Origin: DATLWN01 sp964492895
GTDB lineage: Bacteria > Pseudomonadota > Zetaproteobacteria > Mariprofundales > Mariprofundaceae
Length of the DNA stretch: 64,000 nucleotides
Assembly (NCBI GenBank): GCA_964492895.1
Contig: CAZBLR010000008.1
Location: 1 to 64,000 of the forward strand
Reading direction: 5' to 3'
The notes beneath the pieces are model-generated. The model saw only the letters and a program-made list of their open reading frames with translations. It was not told where the DNA came from and ran no database searches. A program made the translations under genes and the position numbers. This document shows positions 56,055 through 64,000 of this stretch, in pieces. Numbering within the stretch: position 1 is the stretch's first letter; every line of letters starts with the position of its first letter.

Positions 56055-56172
56055 CGGGTAAACACCCGCCGAAACCAGCCCTGTCCCTTGGGCTCAGTCC
56101 GGGTGGCGTGTGTGCGGCGAACATGTCCCGGGGCATCTGCACGGTGTCCTGGCCAGGACAGCCGTCACCGGC

Positions 56173-59100
56173 CTAAATGGGTGGCGAATGACCGGGCAGG
56201 CTGAATCCTTGTTCGCGGAACAGCTTGAGACAGACATCGACGGTCGCCGTGTCATAAAACACGCCGCGGTTGCGTTCGATCTCGCTCAGGGCGGCCTCGA
56301 GCCCCAGCCCTCCCCGGTAAGGCCGGTGCGAGGACATCGCCTCCACCACGTCGGCCACGGCGATGATCATGGACTCGGGAAGGATCTGGTCTCCCTTCAG
56401 CCCCTGTGGGTAGCCCGAGCCGTCCAGCCGTTCGTGATGCTGCAGGATGATGTCCGCGATCGGCCACGGGAACTGGATACCCTTGACGATATCGTAGCCG
56501 GCCTGAGGATGTGTCCTGATCATCTGGTACTCGATGTCGGTCAGCTTTCCGGGCCTGGAGAGGATCTCGGCCGGGATATGGATCTTCCCCAGATCGTGAA
56601 TGATGGCGGAGAGTCGGATACCGTGGATCTGATCCTCTGGCAGCTTCATTTCCCGGGAAATGGCCACCGCCAGGTCGGCGACATTCCGTTGATGGCCGGC
56701 GGTATAGGGATCGCGTGCCTCCACGGTATCGGCGATGGCCTGGATCGATTGCTCCAGGCTATGGCGCAGGATCGCGCCATGTTCTTCGTGTTCGATGCGT
56801 GTCCTGATCGTTTCGATGCCGTAGGAAATCTCGTTTGCGAGCTCTTGCAGCAAGGCCACTTCCTCCTCATAGAATGCATGAGCCTCAGCTGCATAGAGGG
56901 TGAGTGCCCCCAAAATGCGATTGCGATAGATCAGGGGAAGCGCGATCGAGGACTGATATCCGCGCTTGAGGATGGCCTCGCGCCATGGCGCCATGTTTGC
57001 GTTGCTCAGGCAATCCGTGTTGATGGCGGTCTTTCCCGTCCTGATCGCAGTGCCGGTTGGACCTTGCCCCAGTTCCGTATTGGCCCACGAGATCTTGGCT
57101 CCGTCCAGATATCCCTCTTCATAGCCCGACTGCGCGATGGGGCGCACGGATTTATCGGCGTCGTTTTCGGCCACGCCGATCCAGGCCATCATGTAACCGC
57201 CGGATTCCACAGCCAGCCTGCAGATTTCCTCGAGGAATGGCTGTTCCTTCTCGGATCGAACCAGCAGCGTGTTGCACTGACTCAACAGCTTGAGGGCGCG
57301 ATTCGTCCGGCGAAGTTCCTCTTCCGCGTGCTTGCGTTCGCTAATGTCACGGAAGATGCCCACAAGGTAGTCATTGCCATCCAATTGGACCTTGGACGTG
57401 TTGATGTCGGCATAGAACACCGAGCCGTCCTTGCGCTTGACCGGCATGTTGGGGGCGATCTGGATCTCACCCCGGGCCTGTTTCCCGAATTGTTCCTGGG
57501 TATAGGGAAGCTCCTTCTCAGGGTGGATGTCTGTAACGTGTAGCTGGCTTATCTCCTCCTGGCTGTAGTCCAGCATGTGACACATGGCCGGATTTGCCAT
57601 GGATAGCCGCTGGGTTTTGATATCCGCAAGCACAATGCCGTCGAGCGCTCCGTCCAGGATGGCCCGGAGCCTGCTCTCCGATTCTTGCAGAAGGGTTTCC
57701 GCCAGCTTGCGTTCGCTGATGTCGCGCGTGATGCTGAGCAGGTAGGGCTTGTCGAGCTCGATCAGGGTGACGCTGACCTCCACCGGGAAGGTCGAGCCGT
57801 CCTTGCGCCGGTGCGTGCTTTCGAAACGGGCTGCCCCCGAGGTCCTGATCTGCTCCTCGATGGCCTTGCCCTCCTGTTCGGGCATGGTGTCGATGTCGTA
57901 CACATTCATGGTCCGGAACTCTTCGCGGCTGTAGCCCAGCTTGAGGCATCCCGTGTCGTTGACGTCCAGAAAGCGCAAGGTGCCGGGCTCGATGACCTCG
58001 ATGGCATCGTTGGAATGGTCGAGCAGGGAACGGAACAATGCCTGTTCCGCTTCGGCCTGTTTTCGCTCGCTGATATCGCGTACGACGGCGAGCCGGTAAA
58101 CACGGTCGGCGATCCGGACCAGGGAGATGCTGACCTCCACCGGGAAGGTCGAGCCGTCCTTGCGATGATGGCGGCTTTCGAGCCTCGTCGAACCCTTTTC
58201 CTGCAATGCCCTGTTCAGGCTTTTAAGCTGGGTCTGGCTCAGATACGGATCGAGGTCGTAGACCTGCATTGATAGAAGCTCTTCCCGGCTGTAGCCATGC
58301 ATGCGACATATCGCTTCGTTGACGTCGAGGAAACGAAGCGTGTCGGGATCGAGCACCTCGATGCCGTCGCTGGCTTTGTCGAGCAGGGTCCGAAAGACTT
58401 TGGCCTCGTCCATGTCCGACTTGCGAGTGCTGATATCGCGCACCACGGCAATCCTGAAATCCAGATCGCCGATCTGGACCAGCGAGATGTTGACCTCGAC
58501 CGGAAACTTCGATCCGTCCTTGCGGCGATGGAAGCTTTCGATGGTCATGGACTGCCTGGACTGCAGCTCTTCATTCAGCCTCTTCCACTGCTCGGCGCTG
58601 AGATCCTGATCGATGTCGGGCACACGCATCGACAGGAGTTCATCACGGGTGTAACCCAGGGTATTGCACGCTGTTTCATTGACATCGAGGTAGCGTAGGG
58701 TCGCCTGATCGATCACCTCGATGGCATCGGTGGATTTGTCCAGCAGGGCCCGGAACAACTGGAGCCTGGTCTCGTCCGCCTTGCGGCCACTGATGTCCCA
58801 GATAGCGATGGAGGCCGCTTTGGTCTCGCCCTCGTCGCCGCGAATGGGCGATAGCATGATGGACACGTACATCGCAGTGCCATTCTTTGCTTTCCATACC
58901 GCGTCCAGATGCTGTACGCGTCCGTCGTGGCGCATGCTGTCCAGCTTTGCCGTCAGCTCGTCTGTCGTTTCGGCTGGAATGACAAGGCGCTGCAGGGGTT
59001 GCCCGATAGCCTCATCGGCAGTGAATCCGAGCAGCCGTTCGGCATCTTCATCCCAGCGTTCCACGACACCGTCTGGCGTGGTCAGCACCATTGCGCCGTC

Positions 59101-59184
59101 TGCAAAGACGGCCTGGGCCTTTCGCGCCCCGGTTTCCTCGGCCTTGATGATGCTCGCCATGAACTCATGCTCCCCAGCCATCAT
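56173..59184 (-). CDS. five-PAS, GAF, HD-GYP predicted cyclic-di-GMP phosphodiesterase
   Basis: A 1003-residue soluble protein. PAS/PAC modules cover about 25-135, 143-258, 265-378, 387-503 and 510-628, with the middle three internally very similar (repeated FRxLLDxSxDAIEV, FLDVNE, GYSREELLSM and HRRKDGS[TK]FPVEV). A GAF domain lies at about 640-795 and HD-GYP at about 810-995 with IIHDLGKIH and HHERLDGSGYP intact. It probably lowers cyclic di-GMP in response to ligands or redox state read by the PAS domains. It is divergent from the PAS-GGDEF cyclase gene across a 358-base gap. A paralogue of the Kai-linked protein at 34392-37916. Confidence 0.92.
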   Translation of the reverse strand: MMAGEHEFMASIIKAEETGARKAQAVFADGAMVLTTPDGVVERWDEDAERLLGFTADEAIGQPLQRLVIPAETTDELTAKLDSMRHDGRVQHLDAVWKAKNGTAMYVSIMLSPIRGDEGETKAASIAIWDISGRKADETRLQLFRALLDKSTDAIEVIDQATLRYLDVNETACNTLGYTRDELLSMRVPDIDQDLSAEQWKRLNEELQSRQSMTIESFHRRKDGSKFPVEVNISLVQIGDLDFRIAVVRDISTRKSDMDEAKVFRTLLDKASDGIEVLDPDTLRFLDVNEAICRMHGYSREELLSMQVYDLDPYLSQTQLKSLNRALQEKGSTRLESRHHRKDGSTFPVEVSISLVRIADRVYRLAVVRDISERKQAEAEQALFRSLLDHSNDAIEVIEPGTLRFLDVNDTGCLKLGYSREEFRTMNVYDIDTMPEQEGKAIEEQIRTSGAARFESTHRRKDGSTFPVEVSVTLIELDKPYLLSITRDISERKLAETLLQESESRLRAILDGALDGIVLADIKTQRLSMANPAMCHMLDYSQEEISQLHVTDIHPEKELPYTQEQFGKQARGEIQIAPNMPVKRKDGSVFYADINTSKVQLDGNDYLVGIFRDISERKHAEEELRRTNRALKLLSQCNTLLVRSEKEQPFLEEICRLAVESGGYMMAWIGVAENDADKSVRPIAQSGYEEGYLDGAKISWANTELGQGPTGTAIRTGKTAINTDCLSNANMAPWREAILKRGYQSSIALPLIYRNRILGALTLYAAEAHAFYEEEVALLQELANEISYGIETIRTRIEHEEHGAILRHSLEQSIQAIADTVEARDPYTAGHQRNVADLAVAISREMKLPEDQIHGIRLSAIIHDLGKIHIPAEILSRPGKLTDIEYQMIRTHPQAGYDIVKGIQFPWPIADIILQHHERLDGSGYPQGLKGDQILPESMIIAVADVVEAMSSHRPYRGGLGLEAALSEIERNRGVFYDTATVDVCLKLFREQGFSLPGHSPPI

Positions 59185-59384
59185 CCACGCCCCTGGTCAC
59201 GCGGGGGCCCGGAAGGTGATGCCTTGCATCAATATTGGAGACGACGGAATCGCCGGGTGCAAGAAGGACACCAGGCGGCAGCCCGGTTGCCCTGATGTCC
59301 GGTATATCAACGATGGCGGTTGGCATGAGGCGGATGTATGGAGCCCCGGCATCGTCCGGAGGGACTTTCCATTCAATTTTTCGA

Positions 59385-59414
59385 TTGTCCAATATACGTA
59401 TATCCACGTATAAT
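59385..59414 (+). promoter_or_regulatory. probable promoter of the PAS-GGDEF gene
   Basis: TTGTCC, an 18-base spacer and a perfect TATAAT at 59409-59414 lie in the 358-base divergent gap (59185-59542). The spacer contains the palindrome TATACGTATA. Nothing else was recognised in the gap. Confidence 0.6.
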
Positions 59415-59542
59415 GCCTGGGTGGAGTGGTGTGGATGGGCGCCTTGTTCCGTGACCCGGTTTGCGGTGCCGGGAAGTTGTCCAAGCTCTTTGAATCGTTC
59501 ATGCCTTTGACGGCCGTCATTATTTAGATGCCCGAGGGAAGC

Positions 59543-60598
59543 ATGATCAGAAACGACACAGGTAATGATTGGTCAGGGAACCCGTGTATGGATCATGACG
59601 AGATGACAGTGGAGGAGCAGCTGCGCCAGCGTACGGCCGAATTGGAGGCGGCGCTGCGTGAGAATCAGCGGATCAGCTCCGCCTTGAACGAGTCGGAGCA
59701 GAAGTTCCATCGCCTGGTCGAGCGCTCGCTTGTCGGCATCAGCCTGTCGGATGGCCACCGGTTTATCTATGTCAATCCGAAGTTCGCCGAGATCACCGGT
59801 TACAGCGTGGATGAGCTGCTGCACATGGGGCCGCTCGATATCCTGGCCGAGAGTGACCGATCCCAGGCCGAGAATTTGCTGCTTCGGGGCCTGAACGGCG
59901 AGTTCGCCGGCAACTTCTCGACGGTGATCAACATCCAGCGCAAGGACGGAACGGTGTCGCTCGGAGAGCTGACGGGAGGGCCCTCGGTGGATGTCGACGG
60001 CAAGCCTGCAGTGATCGCGATGATCGAGGACATCACGGACAAGGTTCGTGCGGATGACAAGATCAGGCTGCTGAATGGCCGCTTGTGGGAGCAGGCCGTC
60101 CGCGATCCGCTGACCGATCTGTTCAACCGGCGGTATTTCGAGGAGTCGCTGGCCCGCGAGATCCACAACGCCAAGCGCCATGGGCAGACGCTGGGTCTGG
60201 TCATGGGGGATCTGGACCATTTCAAAAACGTCAATGACACCTGCGGGCATCAGGCCGGCGACAAGGTGCTGCGGGCATTCGCCGATCTGATGAAGCAATA
60301 CTCGCGCGGCAGCGATGTGCCGTGCCGCTACGGCGGCGAGGAATTCCTGCTGCTGTTGCCCGGCATCAATGAAGACAAGGCCCGTGAGCGGGCGGAGCTT
60401 TTGAGATCGAGGATTTCGGCCGTGCCTGTCGAATGCCAAGGAACAACCCTGCATGTCTCGGCGTCTTTCGGCGTGGCGGTCTTCCCCTGGCATGCCAAGG
60501 ATACGGATTCGCTGATTGCGGTGGTGGACAGGGCGATGTACCAGGCGAAGGCGGCCGGGCGCAATCGTGTCTGTTGTGCCGACGTCGCTGCCGGTTGA
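59543..60598 (+). CDS. PAS-GGDEF diguanylate cyclase
   Basis: About 351 residues. A coiled-coil N-terminus (EEQLRQRTAELEAALRENQR) leads to a PAS domain (about 50-175, GHRFIYVNPKFAEITGYSVDELL) and a GGDEF domain (about 185-345). The active site is RYGGEEFLLLLPG with an inhibitory RxxD (RGSD) five residues upstream, so it should make cyclic di-GMP with product inhibition. The ATG at 59543 has GAGGGA upstream; an ATG at 59528 lacks a site. It is divergent from the HD-GYP gene, a likely synthesis/degradation pair. Confidence 0.9.
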   Translation: MIRNDTGNDWSGNPCMDHDEMTVEEQLRQRTAELEAALRENQRISSALNESEQKFHRLVERSLVGISLSDGHRFIYVNPKFAEITGYSVDELLHMGPLDILAESDRSQAENLLLRGLNGEFAGNFSTVINIQRKDGTVSLGELTGGPSVDVDGKPAVIAMIEDITDKVRADDKIRLLNGRLWEQAVRDPLTDLFNRRYFEESLAREIHNAKRHGQTLGLVMGDLDHFKNVNDTCGHQAGDKVLRAFADLMKQYSRGSDVPCRYGGEEFLLLLPGINEDKARERAELLRSRISAVPVECQGTTLHVSASFGVAVFPWHAKDTDSLIAVVDRAMYQAKAAGRNRVCCADVAAG

Positions 60599-60622
60599 TG
60601 CGGCGGTTGCTTCAGCGTCGGA

Positions 60623-60838
60623 TCATGCCCGTTGTGGACGCGCGATGTTCCCATGCCGCAACAGGGCAGTGAACGCCTTCGCGGGCAAGGGTCTGCTGAA
60701 CAGAAATCCCTGGTAGGTCTGGCAACCGTTCTGTTTTAGCACCTCCAGTTCCGCCTCCGTTTCCACGCCTTCGGCGATGACGTGGAGATTCAGGGGCTGT
60801 CCCATGTTGATGATGGTGCGTACGACAGCGACCTGGAA
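60623..60838 (-). pseudogene. truncated EAL-domain remnant
   Basis: An open frame of about 72 codons translates to the C-terminal third of an EAL domain: VAVVRTIINMGQPLNLHVIAEGVETEAELEVLKQNGCQTYQGFLFSRPLPAKAF. It has no N-terminal EAL, metal-binding or DDFGTG segments, and a stop codon interrupts the frame just upstream. It is the end of a deleted phosphodiesterase gene, abutting the 3' end of the small gene at 60843. The remaining part keeps the AEGVET motif but cannot be an enzyme. Confidence 0.8.
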
Positions 60839-60842
60839 CGGA

Positions 60843-61076
60843 TCAGTTCATGGCCATCCGCGCGTCGCCTTCCTTGAGCCAGGTGCTCAGCCATTGGGCG
60901 ATGACCTTCCGTCGCTCCTCCGGCGGCATGCCTTCCCGCAACCGGTCCGAACCAAGCGCCGGGCCTGGATGGAAAGCATCCTTGACCCCCTGCGCCGCTT
61001 GGCCTTCGACGTCCTTCAGCGCGACCGGTCCACTGGCACGCGCAACGTGTTCCTCTCTGGCCGTTTCAGTCGACAT
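60843..61076 (-). CDS. small protein of unknown function
   Basis: A 77-residue reading frame starting MSTETAREEHVARASGPVAL with GGAGGG four bases before the ATG. It is polar, without membrane segment or cysteine, and ends KVIAQWLSTWLKEGDARMAMN. It is unknown to me. Its 3' end coincides with the break point of the EAL remnant, so its C-terminus may have been changed by that deletion. The 135 bases upstream (61077-61211) show no further gene. Confidence 0.45.
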   Translation of the reverse strand: MSTETAREEHVARASGPVALKDVEGQAAQGVKDAFHPGPALGSDRLREGMPPEERRKVIAQWLSTWLKEGDARMAMN

Positions 61077-61211
61077 CCTACCCTCCAATTCCAGATATCG
61101 TATTGAGCCGATGCCCAGCACGCCGTACGTATCTATCGAATAAATGTGAATGAATGGCCCAGTAGGGGAAATACGTGAAAGTACGTATAAAGGGATTCCG
61201 GCCGGGGGTGG

Positions 61212-62771
61212 TCAGTAGTAGGCGGACAGCTGTCCAAAATAGCGGTGGTATCGGTAGGTCAGGATCGTTGTCTGCGCCTTGCTGAGATTGTCCTCATATC
61301 CTGCCGCCAGGTTCAGGTTGTATTTTTTCGACAGCAAGGCCTGCAGTTTGACCGACCAGGTCGTCATCTTTTGCTGCATGTACTGGCCCGCGATATCGGT
61401 ATACAGGACGCCGCTCTGGATGTGGGGGTAGTTCCGGTAGGTGTAGCTGTAATCGGGAAGCAGCGTGAGGCGCTCGGACGTGCCGGGAATGGGCAATACG
61501 GCGCTGATCTGGATCGCCATCTCACGGTAGCGGCTGTCCTGCGATTGCAGGCCGACGACGGGATCGTCGTTCTTGTTGGTGCGTTCGAGGGTGTAGCTGT
61601 AATCGATGCTCAGTTTCGTTTTCCAGGTGGTGCTGGTGGCGGTCGTGCCCAGGCCGAGGCTGTAGGCGTCGGCGTTCAGGTATTGCAGCGATGTCCCCTG
61701 GTAATCGCTGGTGTATTGCTTGTTCATGTAGGACACATGCATGCGGTAGGCGTGTGCCGGTGAATAGTTCCAGGTCGCACTCGCCGTCAGGCCCGCATTG
61801 TCGCTCAGCCAATGGTGCGAATAGTCGTAGTGTTCCAGGTTTCCCTTGAGTTCCAGGGACGTCCTGGCATTCGGGTGGAAACTGATCTCCGGGTTCAGGA
61901 AATGGCCGACATAGTCGTACTGACGCGCAGCGGTCTGCAGGTAGAAGCTGCCATAGAACAAGTAGCTCAGCCTGGCGCGCCACTGCGGGGTGAACTCGAA
62001 CTGGCGGGTCGCGAGCCTGGCGATCCATGTGGAGCCCTGACTGCCCACGCTCGGGAGCGGGGCGGTTCCCAGATGCACGGCGCTCGAGGCGCCGGGGTTG
62101 TCATTGTAGAAGTACTCGCCGGACAGGTAGATGTTCAACGGGCGGGTCGCCGGGGCCAGGGCATCGAGGTAGTTGCGGGCCGGCTTTGCGTACGGGGAAT
62201 TCCCGGGGATGGCCCTGAACTGGTCGGCCGCCAGGTTGTATGACCCAAGATCGGACAGCATGGCGCCCAGCTGGTAGCGGCTCAAATCGGCATAGGTGGG
62301 ATCGCCGGATGCGATCAGCCCCTGATACAGGCGCCGGGCATCCCGAACGCTTTCTTCTCCCTGCAGCGCGACCGCGTACTGGAAAGTGTACTCATTGTTG
62401 TTTGGATGTTGCGCGTGCAGCTCACGCCATAGGGGCAAGGCCTTGGCGTACATGCCCGCAGCCTGGTAGGCCTGGGCCAGTGCCGCCTTGATGCCGGGGG
62501 CATGCACCGGGGACCGGGCCACGTATTGCAGGTGGACGATCGCCTGTTTGGGATCGCTCGGGATCAGCAGCATGCCCAGATGGTAATGGGCCGTCAGATT
62601 GCCGGGTTCGCGGACAAGCACCGCTTCGAATTCCTGCTTGGCCTTGCCGTAGTTCCGGGCATCGTAATCCCGAATGGCCTGGGTGAGCAGTCCATTCGGT
62701 GACTGGGCAAACACGGGCATCGGCGCCAGCAGGAGCATGGCCAATGCCATGATGGATAGACGTCTGAGCAT
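61212..62771 (-). CDS. TPR-containing outer-membrane beta-barrel protein
   Basis: A 519-residue exported protein. The signal peptide is RLSIMALAMLLLAPMPVFAQ. Residues about 25-205 are TPR-like helices (AIRDYDARNYGKAKQEFEAVL, HYHLGMLL, AYQAAGMYAKALPLWREL). Residues about 215-519 alternate in barrel strands rich in Tyr and Trp and end RYFGQLSAYY. The layout resembles Slam/DUF560-type surface proteins and PgaA-like exporters. It lies 33 bases downstream of the FecR-domain gene on the same strand, so they are likely co-transcribed and co-functional, perhaps in surface presentation or secretion of the repeat protein. That is inference. Confidence 0.75.
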   Translation of the reverse strand: MLRRLSIMALAMLLLAPMPVFAQSPNGLLTQAIRDYDARNYGKAKQEFEAVLVREPGNLTAHYHLGMLLIPSDPKQAIVHLQYVARSPVHAPGIKAALAQAYQAAGMYAKALPLWRELHAQHPNNNEYTFQYAVALQGEESVRDARRLYQGLIASGDPTYADLSRYQLGAMLSDLGSYNLAADQFRAIPGNSPYAKPARNYLDALAPATRPLNIYLSGEYFYNDNPGASSAVHLGTAPLPSVGSQGSTWIARLATRQFEFTPQWRARLSYLFYGSFYLQTAARQYDYVGHFLNPEISFHPNARTSLELKGNLEHYDYSHHWLSDNAGLTASATWNYSPAHAYRMHVSYMNKQYTSDYQGTSLQYLNADAYSLGLGTTATSTTWKTKLSIDYSYTLERTNKNDDPVVGLQSQDSRYREMAIQISAVLPIPGTSERLTLLPDYSYTYRNYPHIQSGVLYTDIAGQYMQQKMTTWSVKLQALLSKKYNLNLAAGYEDNLSKAQTTILTYRYHRYFGQLSAYY

Positions 62772-62804
62772 GTCCTTGCCAGCGATATCTAACGGTGGCC
62801 CGTG

Positions 62805-63858
62805 TTACGGCTTGGCCGGATGCGCCGGATGCGCCGGATGCGCCGGATGCTGGATGTCGGGCCGGGACGNNNNNNNNNNNNNNNNNNNNNNNNNNNNNNN
62901 NNNNNNNNNNNNNNNNNNNNNNNNNNNNNNNNNNNNNNNNNNNNNNNNNNNNNNNNNNNNNNNNNNNNNGCGGCGGCTTCGGCGGATGCGGCGGCTTCGG
63001 CGGATGCGGCGGCTTCGGCGGATGCGGCGGCTTCGGCGGATGTATCGGATGCACGGGGTGCGCCGGATGCTCGATGAGCGGCGGGGTCGGATGATCAACG
63101 TTGGGCGTATGCTGCGGGATGTTCGGCTTGCCGACGCTTCCGCGGCCATGCTGCTGCATATCGTCGGGATTCACCGGCGTCACCGGCAACTGCAGCGGTT
63201 GCGGCTCGACCAGGCCCGGTGCCAGCGTGTGGATGCCCAGCCGCTGGATATCGCCCGGGGTGATGGCGCGCTCCTGCGGCGCCTTGCTGACCGTGAAGTG
63301 CAGGTACTGCCCAGGGGCCAAGACCACCGTTTCGCCGTGCAGGCCGCGTCCAAAGATGGCGCCCTTGAACAGCATGGCATCCGTCGTGGGCGGCTGGATG
63401 CCGTTCAGGTCCGGAGGCGGCACGATCACGCCGAACTCGGTGCCCCGCACGCCGATGTTGGCCGTCTGCGTCGACACGGAAAAACTGGACGTTGCACGCT
63501 TGAGCTCGGTGACCAGAAAGCGCGCCTTGCCCCACAACAGATAAAAGGCCCCGGCCACCAGCCCTTGCTGGTCCACATCGTAGCGCTCGATGCGCATGCG
63601 GCTTCTCGGGCCCAGGAAGACGACACTGTCATCGCGCATGACCAGGCGCACCTGGCCTGCCTTGCCTGTCCAGATCACGTCGGCGGGCTGCACCACCGTC
63701 CCGGGGGTGAGGGCGATCGTCTGCTGGCCTCGGGTGTCCCAGACCTCGCCGCTGGCGGATTCAACCTGACCCGCTGCTGCCCATGCAAGGATTGGAGAGT
63801 ACAGTAGCACGCCAACAACTGCGATTGACGAACCAACGACTGCGACGACGTGCCGCAT
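62805..63858 (-). CDS. FecR-domain protein with Pro/His-rich repeats (interrupted by assembly gap)
   Basis: Exported protein beginning MRHVVAVVGSSIAVVGVLLYSPILAWA, a signal peptide. A FecR domain follows (GEVWDTRGQQTIALTPGTVV, VIWTGKAGQVRLVMRDDSVVFLGPRSRMRIER, SVSTQTANIGVRGTEFGV). The C-terminal part is low-complexity: HPAHPVHPIHPPKPPHPPKPP up to the N run. After the gap, a different frame reads RPDIQHPAHPAHPAHPAKP and stops at 62805. The true gap length is unknown, so length and frame across it cannot be stated. An upstream TTG (63879) is a less likely start. FecR domains here are probably periplasmic carbohydrate- or peptidoglycan-associated rather than sigma regulators, since no sigma-factor gene adjoins. 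Confidence 0.75.
62815..62850. repeat. 9-bp tandem repeat (x4)
   Basis: Four exact copies of GCCGGATGC, encoding HPA units on the minus strand at the end of the FecR-domain gene. Confidence 0.95.
62870..62969. other. 100-N assembly gap
   Basis: Exactly 100 N, the usual placeholder for a gap of unknown length. It is flanked on both sides by tandem repeats, which probably caused the assembly break. Confidence 0.98.
62972..63043. repeat. 18-bp tandem repeat (x4, open-ended into gap)
   Basis: Four copies of GGCGGCTTCGGCGGATGC (last base of the fourth differs), encoding HPPKPP units on the minus strand. The array touches the N run, so more copies may exist. Confidence 0.95.
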
Positions 63859-64000
63859 GTATCTTCCCTTCCTCAGCAATGCAGGGCCTCCCTCCGTTCC
63901 TTATGAGACAACTAGCAGCATATGCAAAGTGCAAAGCATATCCAGTGCCATTAAGCGTGAGCTGGCTCACAATAGGCAATTTCGAGCATTCCGGCCAGGC
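63859..64000. other. upstream region of the FecR-domain gene
   Basis: About 140 bases reaching the window edge. It is the leader/promoter side of the minus-strand FecR gene; I recognise no gene or clear promoter in it. Confidence 0.4.

Noticed and set aside
62972..63043. Short regular repeats that might be a CRISPR array
   Set aside because: Contiguous 18-bp units without spacers, encoding an in-frame Pro/His repeat; a protein tandem repeat.
62422..63879. FecR-domain frame read straight through the N run to 62422
   Set aside because: The N run is a placeholder; the continuation is antisense-like sequence of the barrel gene, whereas another frame after the gap continues the HPA repeats and stops at 62805.

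Overview
The window is about 64 kb of high-GC, gene-dense bacterial chromosome. It has a 100-base run of N at 62870-62969, which looks like an assembly gap inside a tandem repeat. Gene content and order (rplM-rpsI, hrcA-grpE-dnaK-dnaJ-dapB, comEC-exbB-exbD, lysC-csrA, Fur with a Fur box, RF3, FemAB-like GNAT) indicate a proteobacterium, most likely a gammaproteobacterium. A plasma-membrane-type H+-ATPase, an FTR1 iron permease and abundant cyclic-di-GMP signalling would suit an acid-tolerant or chemolithotrophic relative. That ecological guess is inference, and I cannot name the species.

Layout. 1-7355 (minus): one unidirectional cluster of H+-ATPase, alpha-glucan phosphorylase, acetate kinase and phosphoketolase, which together could turn stored glycogen into acetyl phosphate, ATP and a proton gradient. 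7529-15242: metallophosphoesterase, MFS exporter, RF3, class II aldolase-like protein, sorbosone-dehydrogenase-like protein, thioredoxin-like protein, a strong terminator, a c-type cytochrome and a DUF2726 protein. 15374-25996: polA, yaaA, a FemAB-like GNAT, ribD, comEC, exbB, exbD and lysC. 26053-29592: csrA, fur with a near-consensus Fur box, the FTR1 permease, a DUF4010/MgtC-like membrane protein and a TrkA-C membrane protein.

29638-40484 is an accessory stretch of visibly lower GC. It holds one copy of a dispersed repeat, a decayed IS3-family transposase, a porin with a phosphate-binding-protein-like partner, a sensor GGDEF-EAL protein, the second repeat copy, and the most interesting locus of the window: a translationally coupled kaiC-kaiB-(six PAS, GAF, HD-GYP) operon with no kaiA in view. 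This joins a Kai-type ATPase/fold-switch pair directly to a predicted cyclic-di-GMP phosphodiesterase.

40485-53621 returns to housekeeping genes: ribosomal proteins L13 and S9, the CIRCE-controlled heat-shock cluster with dapB, a TrxR-like ferredoxin/flavodoxin-NADP reductase, and a fatty-acid beta-oxidation operon (thiolase, FadJ-like bifunctional enzyme, acyl-CoA synthetase). 53631-56038 (minus) is a complete AMMECR1-Memo-radical SAM operon with a Fur-box-like site in its promoter. 56173-61076 is a second cyclic-di-GMP cluster: a second multi-PAS HD-GYP protein, a divergent PAS-GGDEF cyclase, a truncated EAL remnant and a small unknown gene. 61212-63858 (minus) is a FecR-domain protein with His-Pro-rich tandem repeats, followed by a TPR/beta-barrel outer-membrane protein.

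Coding calls rest on reading conserved motifs in the translations. No database search was run. Start codons were chosen from ribosome-binding sites and overlaps, and doubtful ones are flagged.
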